The notes under the pieces were generated by a model that saw only the letters and a list, made by a program, of their open reading frames with translations, was not told the DNA's origin and did not search any database. Of a stretch of DNA of 64,000 bases, positions 8,937-17,158 are shown in pieces. The DNA is from Bosea vestrisii (GTDB taxonomy: Bacteria > Pseudomonadota > Alphaproteobacteria > Rhizobiales > Beijerinckiaceae): the NCBI RefSeq assembly GCF_030144325.1, contig NZ_CP126307.1, positions 4,616,001 through 4,680,000 of the forward strand. The letters run 5' to 3'. The translations under genes and the position numbers were made by a program. Position 1 is the first letter of the stretch, and each line of letters opens with the position of its first letter.

Positions 8937-9497
8937 TCAGCTCGCCCGCAGAAACCTCACCTGCGTCTCGCCATAATCCCGCCGGTCGAGCTCATCGAAC
9001 CCGTCCGGCAGCGCGATCTCAACGTCCGCTGCTTCCTCCAGCACCACCAGCGCATCCTTCGCCAGCCAGCCACCATCGCGGGCCGAGGCGAGCGCCTTCT
9101 CGCCCAGGCCCTTGCGATAGGGCGGGTCGCAGAAGACGAGGTCGAAGGGTGCCATCGCGCTGATCGGGCCGAGCTTCGTCGCGTCGCGGCGGAAGATGCG
9201 GCTATAGCCGGCAAGCCCCAGCGCCGTCTGGTTCTCGCGGATCAGCCCGCGCGCCTCGGCCCCGTCATCGACCAGCAGCGCGAAGGCGGCGCCGCGCGAG
9301 AGGGCCTCGAACGCCATCGCGCCGGTGCCGGCGAAGAGGTCGAGCACGCGCGCCCCGTCTGCCGCATCGCCATGGCCATGCGCCAGCACGTTGAACAGCG
9401 ATTCCCGCAGGCGATCCGAGGTCGGCCGGATCGCGCCGATACCCGGCTTCGGGCTGGCGAGCGGCCGGCCGCCGAAGCGCCCTCCGACGATGCGCAT
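8937..9497 (-). CDS. rsmD: 16S rRNA (guanine(966)-N(2))-methyltransferase
   Basis: SAM-dependent methyltransferase that modifies G966 of 16S rRNA during 30S assembly. The 186-residue product begins with the family hallmark MRIVGGRFGGRPL and continues with DRLRESLFN. It has the SAM-binding LDLFAGTGAMAFEALSRG and the catalytic tetrapeptide in FCDPPYRKG. It ends 10 bases after the upstream rluB-like gene, the common rluB-rsmD pairing, so the two are probably cotranscribed. Confidence 0.95.
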   Translation of the reverse strand: MRIVGGRFGGRPLASPKPGIGAIRPTSDRLRESLFNVLAHGHGDAADGARVLDLFAGTGAMAFEALSRGAAFALLVDDGAEARGLIRENQTALGLAGYSRIFRRDATKLGPISAMAPFDLVFCDPPYRKGLGEKALASARDGGWLAKDALVVLEEAADVEIALPDGFDELDRRDYGETQVRFLRAS

Positions 9498-9507
9498 CGA
9501 TCAGGCC

Positions 9508-11793
9508 TCAGCCGCGACGATTGCCGCCGCCCGAACGCGGCGGGCCGGAGCGGGGAGGCTTGCCGCCGCCACCGGGCCGCGGGCCACGCCCGGCCGGCCG
9601 GTCACCCGCAGGCCTGTCGCGGAACGGACGCTCGGGCCGGGCCTCGCCAGCGCCGCCGCTCGGCGGGCGCTTGCCGCGCGGCGGCTTGTCGGCCCAGTCG
9701 CCGCTGCTGCGCCAGGGCGCCTCGCCGCCCCGATCGTGGCCGAAGCTCTCCTCGCGCGGCGCACGGTCGGGACGTTCGCTGCGCGGCGCACGCGCCGGCC
9801 TGTCCTCGCGCGGCTCATCGCTAGGCCTGGCGCTGATGCGCTCGACCTTGACGCGCCGCCCCTTGGGATCGGCGATCGCCTTGTCGCGCACGCGCTTGAC
9901 GGTGCCGGTCGCCTCGCGCGCCTGCCTCTCCTCCTTCGGATCGGCGCCGCGCCGCGGAGCCGCCTTGCGCTCGCGCTGCGGCTCGGCTTCGGCATCGCGC
10001 CAGACGCCGCGTGTCCACGGCTTGTCGCCGCGCAGCGGGCGGGCATCCTCGGCCCGCTCGTCCTGCTCGGCGCGGGGACGGCGGCGCGGCCGGTCGTCGC
10101 CGGCGGGGGCGGACCTGCCGCGCGCGGGCCTTTCGTCCGATCGGATCTCATCGCGCCGTGGCGAGTCGAAATCGACGCCCGCCTTGGCCATCAGCTCGGT
10201 CCCGAGCTGGTCTTTCAGCACCTTGGAGCGAACCTCCTCGGCCTCGCCCTCGGGCAGGTCGCCGAGCTGGAACGGGCCGAACGAGACCCGGATCAGGCGG
10301 TTCACCTGCAGGCCGAGATGCTCGAGAACCGTCTTGACCTCGCGGTTCTTGCCCTCGCGCAGATCGACGGTGAGCCAGGTGTTCGAGCCCTGCTCACGCT
10401 CGAACTGGGCGATGACCGGTCCGTATTGGACACCGTCGATCGTGACGCCGCCCTTCAGCGTGTCGAGCTGGCCCTGGTTGACCTGGCCGAAGGCGCGGAC
10501 GCGGTAGCGCCTGAGCCAGCCGGTCTCGGGCAGCTCCAGCATGCGCGCCAGCCCGCCATCATTGGTCAGCAGCAGCAGGCCTTCGGTGTTGATGTCGAGC
10601 CGGCCGACCGAGAGCACGCGCGGCAGGTCCTCGGGCAGCGCGTCGAACACGGTCGGGCGCCCCTCCGGATCATGGTTGGTCGTCACCAGGCCGCGCGGCT
10701 TGTGATAAAACCAGAGCCGCGTGCGCTCGCGCGCCGGCAACGGCTCGCCATCGACCAGCACGACATCGTTCGGGCCGATGTCGAGCGCCGGGCTCTCGAT
10801 CACCTTGCCGTTGACGCTGACGCGGCCTTCCGCGATCAACGCTTCGCTGTCGCGGCGCGAGGCGACGCCGGCGCGCGCCATCACCTTGGCGATGCGCTCG
10901 GGCTCCTGCGGCGCGGCCGGAACCGAGACGGCCTCGGCGATCTCGGCAGCGTTGCGATGCGCCCGGTCGGGGCGAGCGCGGGTCGGATTGCTGCCGCGCG
11001 GCGCGTCGAAACGCTTGGCGCCGAAGCTGCGGCCCTCACCGCGTTCTTCGCGACGTGGCGGCCGGGCAGCGCGCGGGCCATCGCCACTACGCTCGCGGAA
11101 GGGACGCTCGCTGCGGCCAGTTTCATCGCTGCGGCTCCGCGGCGACTGGCGCTCCTCGCCGTCGCGCGGACGGAACGACCGCTCGCCACCTTCGCGCGGC
11201 GGGCGCGACGGTGCGCCATTCCGTGAAGGGCGCCCAAACCCGCCGGGCCTGTCGCCGCCAGTCCTGTCGCGGCTAGGCCGTTCACTGTCGCTAGGCGGTC
11301 GGCTGCTGCGGCGCTCGTCACTACCGCGGTCGCGGAATGGCCGCTCGCCGCCCTCGCGCGGTGGGCGCGATGGTGCGCCGTCGCGGGACGGGCGCCCGAA
11401 TCCGCCGGACCTGTCGCTGCGTGGCCGCTCGCCTTCGCGAGGCGGGCGGCTGGTACGGCGTTCGTCACTGCCACGGTCGCGGAACGGGCGTTCACCGCCC
11501 TCGCGTGGCGGCCGCTCGCCGCTTGGGCGCTCGCGGAACGGCTTCTTCTCGAAGCGCGGCGCCGCCGGGCGCTCACCCTCGCTGCGGCGACGCTCGGCAC
11601 CTTCGGCAGGCGCGCGCCGGGGCCGCTCCTCGCCATCGCGCGAGCGGAAGGGCGGCTTGCCGGAGCCGCCGCGCGCGGGCGGCCTGCCGCCAGGCCCGCC
11701 ACGTCCGGGGCCGCCATCGCGTCCGCCGCCACGGCCGCCGGTTCCGCCGCCCTTGCGCGGGCCTCGGCTTTTCTGGTTGTTGTCGTCGCTCAT
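9508..11793 (-). CDS. rluB: RluB/RsuA-family pseudouridine synthase with long disordered arms
   Basis: Large-subunit-type rRNA pseudouridine synthase. The folded core lies in the middle: an S4 RNA-binding domain at about 296-345 (RIAKVMARAGVASRRDSE) and the catalytic domain to about 540, with the signature GRLDINTEGLLLLTND carrying the catalytic Asp. The core is flanked by low-complexity arms: residues 1-290 are Arg/Gly/Pro/Ser-rich with approximate repeats of GGERPFRDRGSDERR, and 545-761 are Arg/Pro/Gly-rich. At 761 residues it is more than twice the size of E. coli RluB (about 290). Long arms are seen in alphaproteobacterial homologues. RluB versus another RsuA-family member is likely but not proved. 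Confidence 0.9.
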   Translation of the reverse strand: MSDDNNQKSRGPRKGGGTGGRGGGRDGGPGRGGPGGRPPARGGSGKPPFRSRDGEERPRRAPAEGAERRRSEGERPAAPRFEKKPFRERPSGERPPREGGERPFRDRGSDERRTSRPPREGERPRSDRSGGFGRPSRDGAPSRPPREGGERPFRDRGSDERRSSRPPSDSERPSRDRTGGDRPGGFGRPSRNGAPSRPPREGGERSFRPRDGEERQSPRSRSDETGRSERPFRERSGDGPRAARPPRREERGEGRSFGAKRFDAPRGSNPTRARPDRAHRNAAEIAEAVSVPAAPQEPERIAKVMARAGVASRRDSEALIAEGRVSVNGKVIESPALDIGPNDVVLVDGEPLPARERTRLWFYHKPRGLVTTNHDPEGRPTVFDALPEDLPRVLSVGRLDINTEGLLLLTNDGGLARMLELPETGWLRRYRVRAFGQVNQGQLDTLKGGVTIDGVQYGPVIAQFEREQGSNTWLTVDLREGKNREVKTVLEHLGLQVNRLIRVSFGPFQLGDLPEGEAEEVRSKVLKDQLGTELMAKAGVDFDSPRRDEIRSDERPARGRSAPAGDDRPRRRPRAEQDERAEDARPLRGDKPWTRGVWRDAEAEPQRERKAAPRRGADPKEERQAREATGTVKRVRDKAIADPKGRRVKVERISARPSDEPREDRPARAPRSERPDRAPREESFGHDRGGEAPWRSSGDWADKPPRGKRPPSGGAGEARPERPFRDRPAGDRPAGRGPRPGGGGKPPRSGPPRSGGGNRRG
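11170..11520. repeat. degenerate tandem repeats inside the rluB-like gene
   Basis: Imperfect repeats that encode units such as SRPPREGGERPFRDRGSDERR-like segments and FGRPSR(D/N)GAPSRPP in the N-terminal arm of the pseudouridine synthase. They are recognisable at DNA level through recurring GGTCGCGGAAnGGnCG blocks. They are coding repeats, not a CRISPR array: units vary and there are no unique spacers. Confidence 0.7.
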
Positions 11794-11927
11794 GGTGGCT
11801 CCTGAAGCCGGATCATCACGGACCGGGTTGCGAAGCGATCCGGGACGGCAGCGGCTTTTGAATCTGGTATTAGCCGGCGCTTGTAGCAGGCGCTTTCGCG
11901 CGCTGCGACGGCAAAGATGAAGGTTTT

Positions 11928-12395
11928 ATGGGATCGATCGACGCAAGCAAGGCCGAGGTGGTGCCGATGGCGCTGGCGCTGGCAGAGGCTCGCGCCGCGG
12001 CGGAGCGTGGCGAGGTGCCGGTCGGGGCGGTGATCGTCCGGGGCGGCGAGGTGCTCGCCAGCGCCGGCAACCGCACGCTCGAGCTGAAGGACCCGACGGC
12101 CCATGCCGAGACATTGGCGATCCGGCTAGCCTGCGAAGCGATCCAATCGGAGCGGCTGATCGACTGCGATCTCTATGTCACGCTCGAGCCCTGCCCGATG
12201 TGCGCGGCGGCGATCTCCTTCGCCCGGATCAGGCGGCTCTATTTCGGCGCGCCCGACCCGAAGGGCGGGGCGGTCGAGAACGGCGTCCGGCTCTATCGCA
12301 GCCCGAGCTGCCATCATGCGCCGGAGGTCTATGGCGGCCTGAGCGAGCGCGAGGCGGCGGAGCTGTTGCGGGAGTTCTTCCGAGAGAGGCGCTGA
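11928..12395 (+). CDS. tadA: tRNA-specific adenosine deaminase
   Basis: Zinc deaminase that converts A34 to inosine in tRNA-Arg(ACG). The 155-residue product has the cytidine/deoxycytidylate deaminase motif: HAE at 59-61 (zinc His and catalytic Glu) and PCPMC at 88-92 (two zinc Cys). The N-terminus PMALALAEARAAAERGEVPVGAV is typical of TadA. It is divergent from the rluB-like gene and its stop overlaps the next ATG by one base. A cytosine-deaminase-like role is less likely given these TadA-specific surroundings. Confidence 0.95.
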   Translation: MGSIDASKAEVVPMALALAEARAAAERGEVPVGAVIVRGGEVLASAGNRTLELKDPTAHAETLAIRLACEAIQSERLIDCDLYVTLEPCPMCAAAISFARIRRLYFGAPDPKGGAVENGVRLYRSPSCHHAPEVYGGLSEREAAELLREFFRERR

Positions 12396-12898
12396 TGGCG
12401 GAGATGATCCGAGCCGCGAATCCAGCCGACGCCGCGGCCATTGCGGCGCTCAATCATGGGGCGTTCGGCGGCGAGGAGGAGGTCGGCATCGTCGAGCGCC
12501 TGCGCAGCGATGGCCTTGTCGCGGTCGAGCTGGTCGCGGAGCAGGGCGGTGTGATCATCGGCCATATCCTGTTGAGCTGGCTGCCGACGATGATGGACGG
12601 TCGCACGGTGAAGGCCCTGGCGCTGGCGCCGATGGCCGTGCAGCCGGGATCGCAGAAGCAGGGCATCGGCGGTCGGCTGATCGTGGCGGCGCTCCATGAG
12701 GCGAAGGCGGCGGGAGCCGAGGCCGTCATCGTGCTCGGCCATCCCGATTATTACCCGCGCTTCGGCTTCTCGGCGGCGCTGGCACGGAACCTGGCCTCGC
12801 CCTTCTCCGGTGAGGCCTTCATGGCGCTGGAACTCGTGCCGGGAGCCCTGGCGGGGCAGCACGGCTCGGTCAGCTACCCCTCCGCATTCGGACTCTAG
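12395..12898 (+). CDS. GNAT family N-acetyltransferase
   Basis: 167-residue acetyl-CoA-dependent acyltransferase. The GNAT core shows in ALAPMAVQPGSQKQGIGGRLI (strand 4 plus the pyrophosphate-binding Q/RxxGxG/A loop) and in the following VIVLGHPDYYPRFGFSAA, a pattern typical of the YhbS subfamily. The start overlaps the tadA stop (TGATG), so translation is probably coupled. Substrate unknown. Confidence 0.88.
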   Translation: MAEMIRAANPADAAAIAALNHGAFGGEEEVGIVERLRSDGLVAVELVAEQGGVIIGHILLSWLPTMMDGRTVKALALAPMAVQPGSQKQGIGGRLIVAALHEAKAAGAEAVIVLGHPDYYPRFGFSAALARNLASPFSGEAFMALELVPGALAGQHGSVSYPSAFGL

Positions 12899-13247
12899 CC
12901 GGCCAAAACGGTTTCAGGACTGCGCGGTCGCGGCAGATTCCCGAGCGGCTGCGCGAATGCTTGAGCGGTTCTTGGCAAAACCGTATTCAGAAGTAATTAT
13001 GTGGATTTTGATCGTATATCGTAATCCGATTGATAGTTGAGTAATTCAGTATTTAGCCGATTGGTTAGTTCGATAGGTTTAATTCGGATGGTGTAATGAA
13101 GCTTCCGAGCTGGCCGGCTTCTGAATTTCTGTCGTAATCTGCCATGTTTTTGCCTTGTATCGCCCGTAGGTCGCCGATGCACTGCTCAGCCAGACCAAGG
13201 AATGGTGGCTTGAGCCTTCCATTCCCCAAAGTCGGTAAATCTCCATT
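12899..13247. other. AT-rich intergenic stretch
   Basis: About 350 bases, with a core near 12990-13100 that is strikingly AT-rich for this genome (ATTATGTGGATTTTGATCG and following). No convincing gene on either strand. It precedes the M15 peptidase gene and may hold its promoter or be a remnant of inserted DNA. No terminator-like hairpin with T-tract recognised. Confidence 0.5.
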
Positions 13248-13673
13248 ATGCGTAAAGTTGCGTTGGCTGCGCTATCCGCGGCCTGTTGGTCTGTGTCCCC
13301 CGCCTTCGCCGCCGATACCCATCTCGCGAAGATCTCGTTCCAGCCGCAGGTGAAGGGGCTGAACTGCCTGAAGCCGGAGACCCTCGGCATGATCAAGGAA
13401 CTCACCGCCAAGATCGGCCCGATCCAGATCACCTCGACCTGCGGCGGCCGCCACGCCCGCAACTCCCAGCATTATCGCGGCAACGCCATCGATTTCCGCC
13501 CGCTCGCCACCTCGCCGCGGAACGCTGCGGCCGTTGCCAAGAAGATCGAGGCAGTCGGCGGCGTCGGCTCCTATTCGAACGGCCTCGTCCATGTCGATGT
13601 CGGTGATCGCGAAATCGCCTGGTACGGTAAGAAGCGCAGCCGCCGCCTGGCCTATGCCGGACGCGGCCGCTAG
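13248..13673 (+). CDS. M15-type D-Ala-D-Ala carboxypeptidase-like protein
   Basis: 141-residue secreted protein with a signal peptide (MRKVALAALSAACW..., cleavage likely after AFA at about 23). The mature part matches the M15A zinc peptidase fold: SQHYRGNAIDF gives the zinc His and Asp, and GLVHVDVG gives the third ligand His. This family acts on peptidoglycan peptides in the periplasm. It is shorter than DUF882/YcbK proteins but has the same core. A single transcription unit is likely, since the next gene is convergent and starts two bases away. Confidence 0.85.
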   Translation: MRKVALAALSAACWSVSPAFAADTHLAKISFQPQVKGLNCLKPETLGMIKELTAKIGPIQITSTCGGRHARNSQHYRGNAIDFRPLATSPRNAAAVAKKIEAVGGVGSYSNGLVHVDVGDREIAWYGKKRSRRLAYAGRGR

Positions 13674-13674
13674 C

Positions 13675-14415
13675 TCAGAGCAATGTCCGGGCGACCAGAT
13701 AGCCGCCCAGCCCCAGCAGCCCGGCGAAGAAGCAGAGCTTGAAGGTCGCCGCCGAGATGCGCTGGCGGATCGCCTGGCCGAACCACATCCCGGCCAGCGC
13801 CGGCAGCAGCGCCAGCAGCGAGGCGCCGGCGACCTTCAGATCGAGCGCGCCGGCGCCGACCAGCCCGAAGGACAGGGCGATCGTCGAGACGATGAAGGAG
13901 AGGCCGAGCGCCTGCACCAGCTCGTCCTTGTCGAAGCCGAGCGCCTGCAGATAGGGCACAGCCGGCAGCACGAAGACGCCGGTCGCCGCAGTGGCGGCGC
14001 CGGTGATGATGCCGACCAACGGTCCGAGCCAGATCTCGGCATTGGCAGGCACCCGCAGCTTCGCCGCCTTCAGGCCGACCAATGCATAGAGCACCAGTGC
14101 GATGCCGAGCCAGAGCGTGGCCGAGCCGTCCTTGGCCTTCTCCAGCAGCCCCGCTCCAGCCCAGGTGCCAACGCAGGTTCCCGCCAGCATCGGCCAGAGC
14201 CGGATGGCGATGGCTTTGAGCTTCGGTCCGGTCAGCTGCCAGCTGTTGGTGACGAGGTTGGGGATGACCAATAGCGCTGCGGCCTGCGCCGGCGCCATCA
14301 CCACCCCGAGCACGCCGACCGCGATCGTCGGCAGGCCGAGCCCGATCACGCCCTTGACGAAGCCGGCGAGCACGAAGGTCGCGGCGATGAAGGTGAGGAG
14401 CGTCGTCTGGTCCAT
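13675..14415 (-). CDS. sulfite exporter TauE/SafE family membrane protein
   Basis: 246-residue integral membrane protein with about eight hydrophobic segments and the TauE/SafE pattern GFVKGVIGLGLPTIAVG near the N-terminus, repeated in degenerate form (GIITGAATAATGVFVLP) in the second half. The ATG at 14415 is chosen because upstream sequence in the frame is charged, non-membrane and unlike the family. Members export sulfite, sulfoacetate or other organic anions; substrate here is unknown. It is divergent from an ArsR-like regulator gene, which may control it. Confidence 0.88.
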   Translation of the reverse strand: MDQTTLLTFIAATFVLAGFVKGVIGLGLPTIAVGVLGVVMAPAQAAALLVIPNLVTNSWQLTGPKLKAIAIRLWPMLAGTCVGTWAGAGLLEKAKDGSATLWLGIALVLYALVGLKAAKLRVPANAEIWLGPLVGIITGAATAATGVFVLPAVPYLQALGFDKDELVQALGLSFIVSTIALSFGLVGAGALDLKVAGASLLALLPALAGMWFGQAIRQRISAATFKLCFFAGLLGLGGYLVARTLL

Positions 14416-14572
14416 TATCCTGCCGGCCCTGTCGGTCGATTGCGTTGCTGCGACTTTTGGCAGTCCTGACCGGTGCTGTCGCTCGTCGACACTACGGTCC
14501 TCGCCGTAGCGTCCCTGCTTGCCTCGGCGGACGCGGGCGTCATCATGGCAGCCACAGTGGAGGCGTCGAGCC

Positions 14573-15319
14573 ATGGCCATGCACGGACCCTATCTCGCCG
14601 AGATAGCCCATCTGATGGGCGATCCCGCGCGCGCCAACATGCTGCACGCGTTGATGGACGGGCGGGCGCTGACGGCGAAGGAACTCGCCTTCCTCGCCGG
14701 CGTCGCGCCGCAGACCGCGAGCGGTCATCTCGCCAAGCTGATGCAGGGCGGCTTGCTCGGCGTCGCCGTACAGGGCCGCCACCGCTATTACCGGCTGGCC
14801 GGGCCGGAGGTTGCCGCGGCGCTCGAAGGATTGATGGTGCTCTCCGGTGGGCAGGCGAACGGGCGGCGCCTGCCGTCGCGCGTTGGAGCGGACCTCGCCC
14901 GGGCGCGTACCTGCTACGACCATTTCGCCGGACGGCTGGGCATCGCGATCCATGATGCGCTCGTCGCCGGCGGGTATCTCAGCGTCGCCGATGGCGGCTA
15001 TGGGCTGACCCGCTCCGGCGTCGCGCTCTTCGCCGGGCTCGGGGTCGATCCCGCCACTGCGAGCAAGGGCAGGCGCGCGGCGCTGCGTCCCTGTCTTGAC
15101 TGGAGCGAGCGGCGCCCGCATCTCGCCGGCTCGCTCGCCGCGGCGCTGGCTTGCCGCTGCTTCGACGCCGGCTGGGTGACGCGGATCAGGGACAGCCGCG
15201 CCGTCATCCTGACTGATGAAGGGCGCGCGGCGCTGGAGGCGGGCCTGCCGGGCTTCCGCTGCGACGAGCCGGAGGCCGTCACGCCGCCCGTTCGAGCGCC
15301 TCTGACAGCCTCCGCTTGA
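14573..15319 (+). CDS. ArsR-like winged-helix transcriptional regulator
   Basis: About 248 residues. Residues 8-85 form an ArsR-type winged helix (IAHLMGDPARANMLHALMDG, ALTAKELAFLAGVAPQTASG, then HRYYRLAG in the wing). No CxC-type metal site is seen. The long C-terminal half (LPSRVGADLARARTCYDHFAGRLG...) is found in a subgroup of larger ArsR-like regulators. The start may be ATG 14573 or 14579. It is divergent from the TauE exporter over 157 bases, the usual regulator/target layout. Its 3' end overlaps the convergent patatin gene by 41 bases. Confidence 0.85.
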   Translation: MAMHGPYLAEIAHLMGDPARANMLHALMDGRALTAKELAFLAGVAPQTASGHLAKLMQGGLLGVAVQGRHRYYRLAGPEVAAALEGLMVLSGGQANGRRLPSRVGADLARARTCYDHFAGRLGIAIHDALVAGGYLSVADGGYGLTRSGVALFAGLGVDPATASKGRRAALRPCLDWSERRPHLAGSLAAALACRCFDAGWVTRIRDSRAVILTDEGRAALEAGLPGFRCDEPEAVTPPVRAPLTASA

Positions 15320-16154
15320 CCTCTTCCTTCGCCGGCTGGGCGGCCTCGAGGATCGCCTGCCAGCGGAAGAAGTCGAGCCCGCCAAAACCTTCGCCACCGG
15401 CGCGGATCAGGATATCCGGCGGCTGGCGCTCGATCATGCGCTGGACCAGCGCCCTCGTCAGGATCTGCGAGACGCCGACCATCGCCTCCAGTGGTTCGGG
15501 CACACGGCTGTCGCTGATCGTCGCCGGCGCACTGGTGTCGACCGCGAGCACGAGGCGTCCCGGTCCGAGCAGCCGGTCATAGGGCAGCGGATTGATGGCG
15601 CCGCCATCGATCAGCACCCGCCCGCCGATCGTCACCGGCTTGACCAGGCCGGGGATCGCCAGCGAGGCGGCGACGGCCGGCGTCAGCGGCCCGCTGCCGA
15701 TGATGACCTCGTCATGCAGATGGTAGTCGGTGGCTACCGAGAGGAAGGGGATGCCGAGCTCCTCGAAGCGGTCCGGCACGGCCTTCGGCCAGAACAGGTC
15801 GAGCAGGCGCTCGCCGTCGATCAGCACGGGATTGCCGAGCCCGCCGCGCCAGAGATCGGCGATCTTGCCGATGCGCGCTTCGAGCAGCCTTGCGATCACC
15901 CGGGCACGGTCCCGGAAGCTCGCCTCGACATGGGCGCGCAAATCGCTGCCGGAGAGGCCGGCGGCATAGGCCGCGCCGACGATCGCGCCCATCGACGAGC
16001 CCGCGATCAGTGCCGGCTTCAGGCCGAGCTCGTCGAGCGCCTCCAGCACCGGGATATGGCTGAGGCCGCGCGCGCCGCCCGAGCCGAGCACGAGGACGAG
16101 CTCGGGCCCGGACGGTCCAGGCAGGCGAGCGAGGGGGCTGGAGACGCTGGTCAT
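15279..16154 (-). CDS. patatin-like phospholipase family protein
   Basis: 291-residue serine lipid hydrolase of the RssA/NTE type. It has the oxyanion glycine motif GSGGARG, the nucleophile elbow GSSMG at about 53-57, and the catalytic Asp in DGGAINPLP. No signal peptide, so cytoplasmic or membrane-peripheral. Its end overlaps the convergent ArsR-like gene by 41 bases. It follows the broken dehalogenase gene in the same direction after 27 bases. Confidence 0.92.
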   Translation of the reverse strand: MTSVSSPLARLPGPSGPELVLVLGSGGARGLSHIPVLEALDELGLKPALIAGSSMGAIVGAAYAAGLSGSDLRAHVEASFRDRARVIARLLEARIGKIADLWRGGLGNPVLIDGERLLDLFWPKAVPDRFEELGIPFLSVATDYHLHDEVIIGSGPLTPAVAASLAIPGLVKPVTIGGRVLIDGGAINPLPYDRLLGPGRLVLAVDTSAPATISDSRVPEPLEAMVGVSQILTRALVQRMIERQPPDILIRAGGEGFGGLDFFRWQAILEAAQPAKEEVKRRLSEALERAA

Positions 16155-16181
16155 GACCTGATGTTGCGGTGCGAGAGCCGC

Positions 16182-17097
16182 TCAGGCAACCTCCCTTGCG
16201 AGGAAAGGTTGCACCGCAGCCAGCGTGTCCTGCGGATTCTCCTCCGGCAGGAAATGGCCGCTGGCGATCGCCTGCCCCTCGGCCTGCGGCGCGAAGGTCT
16301 CGCGCCAGATATCGAGCGGGCTTGCGCCCTTGGCCGGGATGCCGGCCTCGCCCCAGAGCACAAGCACCGGGCAGAGGATTGTCTTGCCTGCCCCGAGGTC
16401 GGCCTTGTCGTGCTCGATATCGGTGGTGGCGCCGGCGCGGTAGTCCTCGCAGGCGGCATGGATGCGCGAGGGATCGTTGAAGGACTCGGCATAGGCGGCC
16501 AGCGCCAGTGGGTGGAACGCCTTCAGCTCCTTCGCCCGCGTCCAGCTCGCGATGGTATGGTCGAGCCAGCCGGTGGGGTCGGCCTGGATCAGCTTTTCCG
16601 GCACAGGCTCGGGCTGGGCCAGGAAGGTCCAGTGATAGACCTGCATGGCCCGGGCTGCGTTCATGCCCTCCCACATCGACACGGTCGGCAGGATGTCGAG
16701 CAAGACGAGCCGCTCGACCCGGCCGGGATGGTCGAGCGCGAGGCGATAGGCAACGCGGGCGCCGCGATCGTGCCCCCATCACCGCAAAGCGATTGAAGCC
16801 GAGCGCGCTCATCACGGCGACAATGTCCTCGCCCATGCCGCGCTTGCTATAGAGCGCCTTGCCGCCATCGCCATGCGGCGCGGCCGACCAGCCATAGCCG
16901 CGCAGGTCCGGGCAGATGACGGTATGGGTCTTCGCCAGCTCGCCCGCCATCTCATGCCATTCGGCATGGGTCTGGGGGAAACCGTGGATCAGCACCACGG
17001 GCGGCCCTTCGCCGCCGACGCGGGCGAAGATCTTGCCGATCGGCCCGTCGATCCAATGCGGTTTGAAGCCGGGGAAGAGGCTGTCGATATTGGTCAT
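16182..17097 (-). pseudogene. fluoroacetate dehalogenase-like alpha/beta hydrolase, frameshifted
   Basis: With one base removed from the five-G run (CCCCC at 16773-16777 on the plus strand) the gene encodes 304 residues with an alpha/beta hydrolase fold. The repaired protein places Asp110 in GHDRGARVAY (nucleophile), Asp134, His155-Trp156 and Tyr219 exactly at the numbers known for Rhodopseudomonas palustris fluoroacetate dehalogenase. Arg111 and Arg114 (carboxylate binders) and the late His in ASGHFLPEE (about 281) are also there. As given, the frame breaks two codons before the nucleophile, so no active enzyme could be made. Sequencing error or genuine inactivation are both possible; activity on fluoroacetate is inference. 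Confidence 0.85.
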
Positions 17098-17158
17098 GGT
17101 CGGGCTCTCCGCTGTTCTCGCGTCGTGCCAGACTATCTAGGTACCGTGCCCGATCCTG

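Noticed and set aside
9325..11226. 633-codon plus-strand open frame opposite the rluB-like gene
   Set aside because: Shadow of the Arg/Gly-rich arms; no motif or ribosome site, while the minus strand has a clear S4 and synthase core.
11170..11520. Possible CRISPR-like array
   Set aside because: Units are imperfect and coding, with no unique spacers or cas genes.
13079..13462. 127-codon minus-strand open frame over the M15 peptidase start
   Set aside because: Antisense to a gene with clear signal peptide and zinc ligands.
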